From the NCBI RefSeq assembly GCF_002982315.1, contig NZ_MWZD01000017.1, positions 124,001 through 188,000 of the forward strand: DNA of 64,000 bases. Reading direction: 5' to 3'. The position numbers and the translations under genes were made by a program. This stretch comes from Leucobacter massiliensis. GTDB taxonomy: Bacteria > Actinomycetota > Actinomycetes > Actinomycetales > Microbacteriaceae. This document shows positions 57,066 to 64,000 of the stretch, in pieces; position 1 is the stretch's first letter; each line of letters opens with the position of its first letter. The notes beneath the pieces are model-generated. The model was not told where the DNA came from, ran no database searches, and was given only the letters and a program-made list of their open reading frames with translations.

Positions 57066-57201
57066 GATTGCCGGCCGGCTATGGGCCGGCCTCTGAACTT
57101 TTGGCCGGCCGGCTATGGGCCGGCCTCTGAACCGATGGTCGGCCGGCGATGGGTCGGCCTCTGAACCGATGGTCGGCCGGCGATGGGCCGGCCTACGAGC
57201 C
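57066..57201 (+). repeat. Four tandem 34-bp hairpin repeats after the LysM gene
   Basis: Copies start at 57066, 57100, 57134 and 57168. Each holds a GGCCGGC / GCCGGCC stem with a 4-5 base loop and ends CGGCCTCTGA, the same ten bases that contain the LysM stop codon just upstream. The array fills most of the gap to hisC and probably terminates the SOS transcript. Confidence 0.92.
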
Positions 57202-57278
57202 GATTGTCAAGCGGCGCCGGCTTCACCTGTGAAGTCGCCCGGCTGCGGCCGTGGCAGCCCGCCGCGTCGGCGGGCAAA

Positions 57279-57284
57279 TAGAAT
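57279..57284 (+). promoter_or_regulatory. -10 box of leaderless hisC transcript
   Basis: TAGAAT, 6 bases before the hisC GTG. Confidence 0.6.
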
Positions 57285-57290
57285 GGGGCG

Positions 57291-58379
57291 GTGACCAGCC
57301 TCAGCGATCTGCCCCTCCGCGACAACCTCGTCGGCCTCGAACCCTACGGTGCGCCGCAGGAGCCCGTGCCGGTGAGCCTCAACGTCAACGAGAACACGCA
57401 CCCGATCCCCGAGAACGTGGTCGCCGACATCGTCGCATCGCTTGCCGAGGCGGTGCGCGGCGTCAACCGCTACCCCGACCGCGAGTTCATGGAACTGCGT
57501 GAAGCGCTCGCAGGCTACCTCGGGCACGAACTCGTCCCGGAGCAGATCTGGGCGGCGAACGGCTCCAACGAGGTGCTCCAGCAGGTGCTCCAGGCCTTCG
57601 GCGGACCCGGCCGCACCCTCCTGAGCTTCACCCCCACCTACTCGATGTACCCGCTGCTCGCCTCCGGCACCGACACCGAGTGGATCGGGGTGCCCCGCCC
57701 CGACGACTTCGCGCTCACCGCCGAGGGCGTCGCCGCCGCGCTCCGCGAGCACCAGCCCGACATCGCGATCCTCTGCGGCCCCAACAACCCCACCGGCACG
57801 CCCACGGAGCGCGAGGTCATCCGCGCCGCGTATGACGCCTTCGACGGCATCCTCATCGTCGACGAGGCCTACCAGGAGTTCGACGCGGAACGGCCCAGCT
57901 CCGTTGAACTCCTGCCCGGCCGTCCCCGGCTGCTCGTCTCCCGCACCATGAGCAAGGCCTTCGCCTTCGCCGGCGTGCGCCTCGGCTACCTCGCCGCAGA
58001 CCCCGCCGTGATCGATGCGCTGCGCCTCGTCCGCCTGCCCTACCACCTCTCCGCGCTCACCCAGGCCGCCGCCACCGCGGCGATCCGCCACTCCGGAGAG
58101 ATGCTCGCCACCGTCGCCGACATCCGCGCCCAGCGCGAGCGGCTCGCCGCCGCCCTCACCGGGCTCGGCTACCGCGTCCACCCCTCCGGGGCGAACTTCC
58201 TGCTCGTCGGCGGCTTCGCCGATCCCGCAGCCGCCTTCGAGGCCCTCCGCGCGCGCGGCATCCTCGTCCGCAACCTCGCCATCCCCGGGCACCTGCGCAT
58301 CACCGCGGGCACCGAGGCGGAGACCAGCGCGCTCATCGAAGCCATCACCGCGCTCGGCGAGCCCCCCGCAGCCGACTGA
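57291..58379 (+). CDS. hisC: Histidinol-phosphate aminotransferase
   Basis: 362 aa PLP enzyme of histidine synthesis. Motifs: NENTHPIP near the N-terminus, ANGSNEVL, GPNNPTGTP, IVDEAYQEF, and the PLP Lys222 in SRTMSKAFAFAG. It probably also serves phenylalanine transamination in some actinobacteria, but the histidine role is the default. It stands alone here; hisB and others, often next to it in actinobacteria, are not in the window because a minus-strand operon follows. Confidence 0.92.
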   Translation: MTSLSDLPLRDNLVGLEPYGAPQEPVPVSLNVNENTHPIPENVVADIVASLAEAVRGVNRYPDREFMELREALAGYLGHELVPEQIWAANGSNEVLQQVLQAFGGPGRTLLSFTPTYSMYPLLASGTDTEWIGVPRPDDFALTAEGVAAALREHQPDIAILCGPNNPTGTPTEREVIRAAYDAFDGILIVDEAYQEFDAERPSSVELLPGRPRLLVSRTMSKAFAFAGVRLGYLAADPAVIDALRLVRLPYHLSALTQAAATAAIRHSGEMLATVADIRAQRERLAAALTGLGYRVHPSGANFLLVGGFADPAAAFEALRARGILVRNLAIPGHLRITAGTEAETSALIEAITALGEPPAAD

Positions 58380-58437
58380 GCGGCAGAGGCCGGAAGCGCG
58401 CGCCCATCCCGCCTGACGCACCTCGCACGCTCGCCGC

Positions 58438-58478
58438 ACGCGCCGCCGACCGCTCGCTCAGGCCGGCCGGCGGCGCGT
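58438..58478. terminator. Terminator between hisC and the ABC ATPase gene
   Basis: Perfect 11-bp stem: ACGCGCCGCCG (58438-58448) with CGGCGGCGCGT (58468-58478), in the gap between the convergent genes. Confidence 0.6.
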
Positions 58479-58482
58479 CCGC

Positions 58483-59544
58483 TCAGTGGTGGAGCAGCAC
58501 CAGATCTGCGGCGGCGACATGGAAGGCCGAACTGCGATCGACCGGAAGCTCCTCGTCGGCGGGCACCCGAGCGGTGAGCTCCGTGCCGTCCGTCGTCGTC
58601 AGGCGTACCAGCATCTCTTCGCCCGTGTAGACCTCGCGGCTCGGCGTCGCGGCGAACGCGAGCGCCGCCCCGTCGCCCGTGCCGGGCTTCACGCTGCCGC
58701 TGCGGAATGCGACCGCGTCCCCCGGCTGCGCGCCGGACAAGCCGCTCACCGGCAAGCCTGCCGCGACGGCGCGCGTGCCGTCGGCGGCCACCTCGCCGAG
58801 TTCGAGGATGTTCTCGTAGCCCACGAAGTCGGCGACATAGCGCGTCTCCGGCGAGGAGAAGATCTCCCGTGGCGTGCCGGCCTGCTCGATGCGGCCGCCA
58901 TTCATGATGACGATGCGGTCCGAGATCGCGAAGGCCTCCTCCTGATCGTGCGTGACGTAGATCGAGGTGTGCCCGAACTCGTCGTGCAGGCGGCGGACCT
59001 CGTCGCGCATCTTCACGCGCAGCTTCGCGTCGAGGTTCGACAGCGGCTCGTCGTAGAGCATCACCTCTCCCGCAGCCACGAGGCCGCGCGCGAGCGCGAT
59101 CCGCTGCTGCTGGCCGCCGGACAGCTCATGCGGGTACCGCGAGGCGTAGGCCGACATGCCCACCGCTTCCAGGGCCCGCTCGGCGGCAGCACGCTGCTCT
59201 GCCCTGCTGCCCTGCTTGCGGCGGCGGAGCGGGAACTCCACGTTCGACAGTGCCGACATGTGCGGCCAGATCGCGTAGCTCTGGAAGACCATGCCCACGC
59301 GGCGCTTGTGCGGTGGCACGAAACTGGCCCGCTCACCATCGGCGACGGTCTGCGCGCCGATACTGATCCGGCCCGAGGTGGGCGTCTCCAGGCCGGCGAC
59401 GCAGCGCAGCGTCGTCGTCTTCCCGCATCCGCTCGGCCCGAGCAGCGTGACGAACTCGCCCTCCGCGACGTGCAGGTCCAGGGCGTGCAGCACACGCGTG
59501 GCGTGGAAGGTCTTCTCCAGGCCTTCGATCACGATCTCTCCCAT
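58483..59544 (-). CDS. ABC transporter ATP-binding protein (PotA/FbpC type), no permease nearby
   Basis: 353 aa. Walker A GPSGCGKTT, VGMVFQSYAIWPH, signature LSGGQQQR, MLYDEPLSNLDAKLR, H-loop THDQ, then a TOBE domain. AAGGAG lies 8 bases before the ATG. It is the last gene of the minus-strand operon; permease and binding protein are not downstream, so they should lie upstream of the window edge (beyond 64000) or the subunit is shared with another importer. Confidence 0.9.
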   Translation of the reverse strand: MGEIVIEGLEKTFHATRVLHALDLHVAEGEFVTLLGPSGCGKTTTLRCVAGLETPTSGRISIGAQTVADGERASFVPPHKRRVGMVFQSYAIWPHMSALSNVEFPLRRRKQGSRAEQRAAAERALEAVGMSAYASRYPHELSGGQQQRIALARGLVAAGEVMLYDEPLSNLDAKLRVKMRDEVRRLHDEFGHTSIYVTHDQEEAFAISDRIVIMNGGRIEQAGTPREIFSSPETRYVADFVGYENILELGEVAADGTRAVAAGLPVSGLSGAQPGDAVAFRSGSVKPGTGDGAALAFAATPSREVYTGEEMLVRLTTTDGTELTARVPADEELPVDRSSAFHVAAADLVLLHH

Positions 59545-59573
59545 GGGAGGCTCCTTCTGGTTGCGGGGCGGCG

Positions 59574-60710
59574 CTACAGCGCGCCGCCCTTCTGGTCGAT
59601 CATGTGCGCGGCAGCCGACACCACGAAGGCGATCTGGGCGCGCACCACCCGCGCAGCCTCCTCGGCGTCGCGTGCCGCGATTGCCGCGGTCAGCTCGGGG
59701 ATGAAGGGGTGGCCGAGCTTCTCCTGCCACACTTCGGAACGGTAGGTGTCGCGCCAGGCAGCGGAGATGCTCAGCTGCCGGAACTGCGAGACGAGACGGC
59801 GGGATCCGGCGAGCGCCACGATGGCGCAGTGCAGATTGAGGTTCGCCTCGAGGAAAGCGTCGAGCTCTTCGGAGTTCCGCGGTTCACGCGCGGCGAGATC
59901 CTCCGCGAGGCGGGTGATCTCCGCGATGGTCGCATCCGAAGCGGAGGCGAGATACTGCTGGATCACCCCCGACTCGATCGTCTCCCGTGCGCTGTACAGA
60001 TTCTCGACGAGCGAAGCGGTGATAGGGGTCGGGACGAACGCGCCCCCGGGCTCGCGCGACACCAGCCCCTCCGCTTCGAGCCGCACGAGCGCGTTGTATA
60101 CGGATGGCTCGTCCGACTGCACGATCGCGGCGAGCTCGCGCACGGCGATCGGCTCGCCCAGGGGCGTGCCACGGCCGAGCACGCGGAGACGGACCCGGTC
60201 GTAGGCCTCCGTCTCGAGCGAGGTCCGCTCCAGGGCGTCGAAGCGTCCGCGGAAGTAGGCGAGCGGATCACCGGGACGCGCCTGCGCGGCCGTCACCTCG
60301 CCAAGGAACACGGTGTGGGTGCCGCCGATCGCGGTCTCTGCGACGACGCACTCGATGGTCGCGAGCGCGCCGTCGATGAGCGGCAGGCCCTGCTCGCTGA
60401 GCGTGTGCGAGACCCCGGAGAACTTGTCGGCGCCCTTGCGGCCGAAGTGGGCGGCGAGGTCGCCCTGATCGACGGCGAGGATGTTGATCGCGTACCGGCC
60501 GGCCGCGACGACGTGATCGTGCGTGGAACTGGAACGGTTGAGGCAGGCCAGCATCATCGGCGGATCCATCGAAAGGGACGACACCGCCGAGGCGGTCGTG
60601 CCGTAGAGGACGCCGTCGTGGTTCGTGGTGATGACGGTCACCCCCGAGGCGAAGTGGCCGACGACGTGCCGGAACGCGGCCTGATCCATCTGCGCAAGCT
60701 GCTCGTTCAT
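59574..60710 (-). CDS. Flavin reductase fused to a GntR/FCD regulator
   Basis: 378 aa with two parts. Residues about 12-160 are an HpaC-like flavin reductase (FASGVTVITTNHDGVLYGTTASAVSSLSMDPP, then GTHTVFLGEVTAAQ), which supplies reduced FMN/FAD to a monooxygenase. Residues about 165-375 are a short winged helix (LAAIVQSDEPSVYNALVRLEAEGLV) plus an FCD ligand domain (LNLHCAIVALAGS, AIAARDAEEAARV). The joined frame is continuous with no break, so the fusion looks genuine. ATGA overlap with the MarR gene. The partner monooxygenase is not in the window. Confidence 0.85.
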   Translation of the reverse strand: MNEQLAQMDQAAFRHVVGHFASGVTVITTNHDGVLYGTTASAVSSLSMDPPMMLACLNRSSSTHDHVVAAGRYAINILAVDQGDLAAHFGRKGADKFSGVSHTLSEQGLPLIDGALATIECVVAETAIGGTHTVFLGEVTAAQARPGDPLAYFRGRFDALERTSLETEAYDRVRLRVLGRGTPLGEPIAVRELAAIVQSDEPSVYNALVRLEAEGLVSREPGGAFVPTPITASLVENLYSARETIESGVIQQYLASASDATIAEITRLAEDLAAREPRNSEELDAFLEANLNLHCAIVALAGSRRLVSQFRQLSISAAWRDTYRSEVWQEKLGHPFIPELTAAIAARDAEEAARVVRAQIAFVVSAAAHMIDQKGGAL

Positions 60711-61285
60711 GATTCTCCGATCGAGAGGAGGGAGGAATTGATGGCCTTGCCCGGGCCGAAGCGAAGGGCGCTCGGGCTCGACATCAGCTTGCCGAGCAAG
60801 CCCAGCAGGATCTGCTGCTCGGGGTCGGAGAGCGGCGAGAGCCACTCCTGCGTGAGTGCGAGGTGCCGGCGGTACGTCTCCTCCGTGCTGGCCACGCCCT
60901 CGGGCGTCAGAGACATCACGATCGAGCGCTGATCGGTGGGGGAGTCGACCGTGGTCACGTAGCCGCGCTCGGTGAGCGTCTTGCGCGCCGAAGAGACGGC
61001 GGCGCGGCTCATCGAAGACAGCAGGGCGACGCGTCCGGGTTCCAGCGGGCCGCGCACCCACAGCGCGAAGCAGACGCGGAAGCTCGCCCAGGTGAGCCCC
61101 TCGGGGATGATTCCCTCGAGCTCCACCTCGACCGCCATGAGCTTGTGGAGGCGGCGCAGGATCATGCCGACGGGGACGGCGTTGCTGCGCCCGATGTCCC
61201 CGAGCCGCTCGCGCGCCCGATCCTGGGCGTCGGCGACGAAGCCCTCGAAGGTCTGGGGCGAACGGGAAGATTCTTCGTCAGTCAT
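60707..61285 (-). CDS. MarR-family regulator
   Basis: 192 aa. Winged helix LSSMSRAAVSSARKTLTERGYVTTVDSPTDQRS with the MarR wing pattern D-x-R-S; helical dimer segments on both sides. Overlaps the aldehyde dehydrogenase by 8 bases upstream and the flavin-reductase fusion downstream, so it is embedded in the catabolic operon it presumably controls. Aromatic or phenolic ligands are common for the family. Confidence 0.88.
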   Translation of the reverse strand: MTDEESSRSPQTFEGFVADAQDRARERLGDIGRSNAVPVGMILRRLHKLMAVEVELEGIIPEGLTWASFRVCFALWVRGPLEPGRVALLSSMSRAAVSSARKTLTERGYVTTVDSPTDQRSIVMSLTPEGVASTEETYRRHLALTQEWLSPLSDPEQQILLGLLGKLMSSPSALRFGPGKAINSSLLSIGES

Positions 61286-62735
61286 GGTCTGCTCCTGCCG
61301 TTCCGATGGTCTTCAGCTCACAGTATGCGTCGAGACCGGCCCGCCCGCCCTCGCGTCCGAGCCCCGACTCGCGCATTCCCCCGAAGGGCATGCCCGGGTC
61401 GGGAACGGGGGTGCGGTTGACCCAGGTCATGCCGACGTCGAGTCGGCGGGCGAGTCGTTCGCCCGCGGCCTGGTTCGCCGTCCAGATCGTGGCGCCCAGC
61501 CCGTACGGCCCGGCGTTCACGGCGTCGACCAGCGCGTCGAGATCCTCGTACGGGACCAGCGGCAGCACCGGCCCGAACTGCTCCTCCTGCACGAGCTCGC
61601 CATCCGGGTCCGGCCCGGTGACGACCGCGGGCCGGACCCCCAGGAATCCGGGGACGGCTTCGGCGCCGCCGGTGCGGATCGTCGCGCCCTCGCGCTCCGC
61701 ACCCGCGAGCAGTCCCAGCACCCGGCGGTACTGATCCTCTCCGGAGAGCACGGGGTGGCTCGCCTCGGGATCGTAGGGGCTTCCCACGCGTGCCGCGTTC
61801 GCGAGCTCGACGAGGCGTTCCGTGAGTGCGCCGAGCACCCCGGGAGGTGCGTAGACGCGCTTGACCGCGACGCAGGCCTGGCCGCTCGATGCGAACGCGG
61901 AACGGAAGATCTCTGGGGCGACCCGTTCGACGTCGGCATCGTCGAGGAGGATGGCCGGGTCGTTCCCGCCGAGCTCGAGTTGCAGGCGGGTGATCGTGGC
62001 CGAGGCGGCCGCCATGACCTCCCGTCCGGCCCGGCGTGAACCGGTGAGCGTGATCATGCCGACGCCCGGGTGGGCGACCAGGGTGCGGCCGAGCTCCGCT
62101 CCGCCGGGAAGCACCCGGAACACCCCGGGCGGAAGCAGCGGCCTCGAGAGGCTCTGCAGCATCAGCGCAGACAGCGGGGTCTGGGGGGAGGGCTTCGCGA
62201 TGACGGTGTTGCCCGTCAGCAGTGCGGCGGCGAGCTTGTTCACGAGCATGAGCAGCGGCATATTGGCCGGTGTGACGGCTGCGACCACGCCCACCGGCTC
62301 GCGCACCAGACGGAGACGACCGGAGGCGTCGTCGCGCAGGACCTCTTCCGGGATGTCGAGGCCCGCATGGTGGCGGAGCGAGCCGATCGCGGCGCCCACC
62401 TCCATGGCCGCCGAGCGCTGCAGCTTGCCGTTCTCGAAGCAGATGAGATGGGTGAGGAGTTCTTCCTCCGCGGCGAGCGCGTCGGCGAGCTCGGTGAGCG
62501 CGCGTCGCCGGGGCGCCGCATCGAGCCGCCACTCGCGCAGCGCGTCGCGCGCCGCCTGCACCGCGGCCCCCACGTCCGCCGGCTCGGCGTCGCGCAGCTC
62601 GAATGCCCAGTCGAGCCGCCACGGGACGCGGACGCGGCTCACTCCCGGGGTGCCGGGCGGGGCTGTGATGCCCCGGGTGCGCAGCGTCTCGGCGATGCGG
62701 TCGCGCCAGTGCTCGGCGCTGGTCTGATCGTGCAC
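61278..62735 (-). CDS. NAD(P)-dependent aldehyde dehydrogenase
   Basis: 485 aa. Catalytic Glu254 (LQLELGGND) and Cys288 (SSGQACVAVKR), cofactor Lys in IAKPSPQTP, and a PANMP in place of the usual PWNFP. Probably oxidises the aldehyde made by the GMC oxidoreductase in front of it. The frame could begin at a TTG (62747) touching the preceding stop, but GGAG lies 6 bases before the GTG at 62735, which I prefer. Confidence 0.9.
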   Translation of the reverse strand: MHDQTSAEHWRDRIAETLRTRGITAPPGTPGVSRVRVPWRLDWAFELRDAEPADVGAAVQAARDALREWRLDAAPRRRALTELADALAAEEELLTHLICFENGKLQRSAAMEVGAAIGSLRHHAGLDIPEEVLRDDASGRLRLVREPVGVVAAVTPANMPLLMLVNKLAAALLTGNTVIAKPSPQTPLSALMLQSLSRPLLPPGVFRVLPGGAELGRTLVAHPGVGMITLTGSRRAGREVMAAASATITRLQLELGGNDPAILLDDADVERVAPEIFRSAFASSGQACVAVKRVYAPPGVLGALTERLVELANAARVGSPYDPEASHPVLSGEDQYRRVLGLLAGAEREGATIRTGGAEAVPGFLGVRPAVVTGPDPDGELVQEEQFGPVLPLVPYEDLDALVDAVNAGPYGLGATIWTANQAAGERLARRLDVGMTWVNRTPVPDPGMPFGGMRESGLGREGGRAGLDAYCELKTIGTAGADHD

Positions 62736-62747
62736 GCGGGTCTCCAA

Positions 62748-64000
62748 TCAGCGGGCGAGGTCGGGGGTGCGTCGCAGGAAGCGGTCTGCGACGGCGAGCA
62801 CGGTGAGCAGCGTGTTCGCGGAGGGGACGGTGGGCAGCACTGAGGCGTCGCAGACGCGCAGGCCCTCGATGCCGTGAACGCGCAGTTCGGGATCGACGAC
62901 GCTGTCGCGGTCTCCCGCTGCGCCCATGCGCGCGGTGGAGGTGAGGTGCATCGTGTCCTTGACGCCGGCGAGCAGCTCGCGGTCGTCGCGCGGGGCGCGT
63001 ACGGGGCCGAGTGCGCGCGAGGCGAAGGCGTCGTGCTGCATCAGCTCCAGCGTGCGCGCGACGCCGTCGCGTGCGCGGTCGAGGTCGCGCGGGTCCGAGA
63101 GCAGCCGGAGCTCGAAGTGCGGATCCTGGCGCGGGTCTGCCGAGGTCAGGGTCATGTGCCCGGTGCTGAGTGGTTGCTCGAGGGACACGGCGACGCCTGC
63201 GGTCGGCTGCCCGAACCAGTAGTTGTGGTTGGTGGCGAGCAGCATCATGTCGTTGCTGCGCCCGCCCGGGAGTCCTGAGGTGTAGCGGAGGATCGTGTTC
63301 GTGGGGCGGTTGCCGACACTGCGCTGTTCCTCCTCGCGCACGCTCACCTCCGCGAAGACCACGGCGTGGTCCTGGGCATGATGGCCGACGGGCAGATCGG
63401 CGACGGGGTCGATGCCCAGGGCCCGCAGATCCTCGGCGGGCCCGATGCCCGACCTCCACAGCATCGCGGGCGTGTGCACTGCGCCCGCGCAGAGGATCAC
63501 CTCGCCCCCGGGTGCGAGCGGGTATTGCGTGCCCTCCGCATCGAGCACCGCGCGGGCGCGATCGCCGGAGAGGAGCACGCGGTCGACGTGGGTGTCACCG
63601 TGGATGGTCAGATTGGGGCGGCCGCGCACCGGATCGAGCCAGGCGTGGTTGGTGGAGACGCGCAGGCCGTCGCGGATGTGCATCGCGAAGGGGGAGACGC
63701 CGCTCGAAGCGGGGTCGTTGTGGTCGGGGGCCCAGGGGTGCCCGGCGTCGAGGGCGGCGTCGCGCAGTGCGCGGTCCATGCCGCCCCAGCCGCTCTCGGG
63801 TTCGCGATACACGGGGAAGGGGCCGCCGGTGCCGTGCCAGGGGGCGTCGGGGAAGTCATGTTCGTCCTCGATGGCGATGTAGCTCTCCAGCATGTCCTGC
63901 GGGCCCCAGCCTGTCGCCCCGAGCGATTCCCAGTGGCGGAAGTCGTCGGGGACGCCGCGGATCGCGTAGAGGCCGTTGACGGTGGAGGAGCCCCCGAGGC
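62748..64000 (-). CDS. GMC-family oxidoreductase (5' end beyond the window)
   Basis: Partial: the gene runs off the right edge; about 417 C-terminal residues are visible. The visible upstream part has the GMC signature LGGSSTVNGLYAIRG. The FAD motif PGGEVILCAGAVHTPAMLWRSGIGP and the C-terminal MHLTSTARMG...VVDPELRVHGIEGLRVCDAS with PTVPSANT are typical; the catalytic-region His is in MHLTSTARMG. Such flavoenzymes oxidise alcohols to aldehydes (choline dehydrogenase-like), which fits the aldehyde dehydrogenase next to it. An internal ATG at 63893 is not the start. Confidence 0.92.
   Translation of the reverse strand, partial: LGGSSTVNGLYAIRGVPDDFRHWESLGATGWGPQDMLESYIAIEDEHDFPDAPWHGTGGPFPVYREPESGWGGMDRALRDAALDAGHPWAPDHNDPASSGVSPFAMHIRDGLRVSTNHAWLDPVRGRPNLTIHGDTHVDRVLLSGDRARAVLDAEGTQYPLAPGGEVILCAGAVHTPAMLWRSGIGPAEDLRALGIDPVADLPVGHHAQDHAVVFAEVSVREEEQRSVGNRPTNTILRYTSGLPGGRSNDMMLLATNHNYWFGQPTAGVAVSLEQPLSTGHMTLTSADPRQDPHFELRLLSDPRDLDRARDGVARTLELMQHDAFASRALGPVRAPRDDRELLAGVKDTMHLTSTARMGAAGDRDSVVDPELRVHGIEGLRVCDASVLPTVPSANTLLTVLAVADRFLRRTPDLAR

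Noticed and set aside
57066-57201. CRISPR-like array
   Set aside because: The period is uniform with near-identical units throughout and no variable spacers or cas genes; it is a simple tandem hairpin repeat.
1-64000. tRNA, rRNA or insertion-sequence genes
   Set aside because: No cloverleaf-like sequence, rRNA segment or transposase was recognised in any intergenic region.

Overview
The window is a very GC-rich stretch (roughly 70 % by eye) of an actinobacterial chromosome. The gene content and order point to Microbacteriaceae, and I would guess a Leucobacter-like organism; no 16S gene is present to confirm this. The backbone is the classic actinobacterial core order: pnp, M16 peptidase, dapB, thyA, dfrA, dapA, rnj, ftsK, pgsA, cinA, clgR-like, DUF3046, recA, recX, miaB, miaA, dapF, then hflX, lexA and a divergent LysM gene. 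Many core genes share a TANNNT -10 box 6-9 bases before the start codon, the signature of leaderless transcription.

Region by region: 0-1.7 kb is serA. 1.7-5.2 kb is an asparagine module: a GntR/FCD repressor divergent from an AnsP permease and a type I asparaginase, with a clear promoter/operator between them. 5.2-7.8 kb is pnp behind a structured leader that resembles the actino-pnp RNA. 7.9-16 kb holds a thioredoxin-like/DUF4395 pair, an M16 protease, the lysine/peptidoglycan genes dapB and dapA, an APC permease and thyA-dfrA. 16-25.9 kb carries RNase J, a FemX-MurJ-FemX wall-precursor cluster, FtsK, PgsA and CinA. 26-32.4 kb is the clgR-like/recA/recX/miaB/miaA/dapF block, with an SOS box before recA.

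32.4-52 kb separates dapF from hflX, which are neighbours in other actinobacteria such as Mycobacterium. It holds a nine-gene catabolic operon (split heterotrimeric FAD/2Fe-2S dehydrogenase, polyamine/opine-type ABC transporter, a second FAD oxidase, a TetR regulator), a long-chain-type acyl-CoA dehydrogenase/ETF/membrane cytochrome b operon, a small methyltransferase gene and a MoxR-DUF58-TgpA transglutaminase operon. The 3' end of dapF is duplicated at the left edge around a large hairpin.

52-58.4 kb returns to core genes: hflX, lipA-lipB, lexA, an SOS-controlled LysM membrane protein and hisC. 58.5-64 kb is a second catabolic operon on the minus strand (GMC oxidoreductase cut by the window edge, aldehyde dehydrogenase, MarR regulator, flavin reductase fused to a GntR regulator, ABC ATPase).

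Two features recur across the window: leaderless promoters, and short tandem duplications that begin at or span a gene's stop codon and form 3' hairpins. No tRNA, rRNA, CRISPR array, transposase or integrase was seen.
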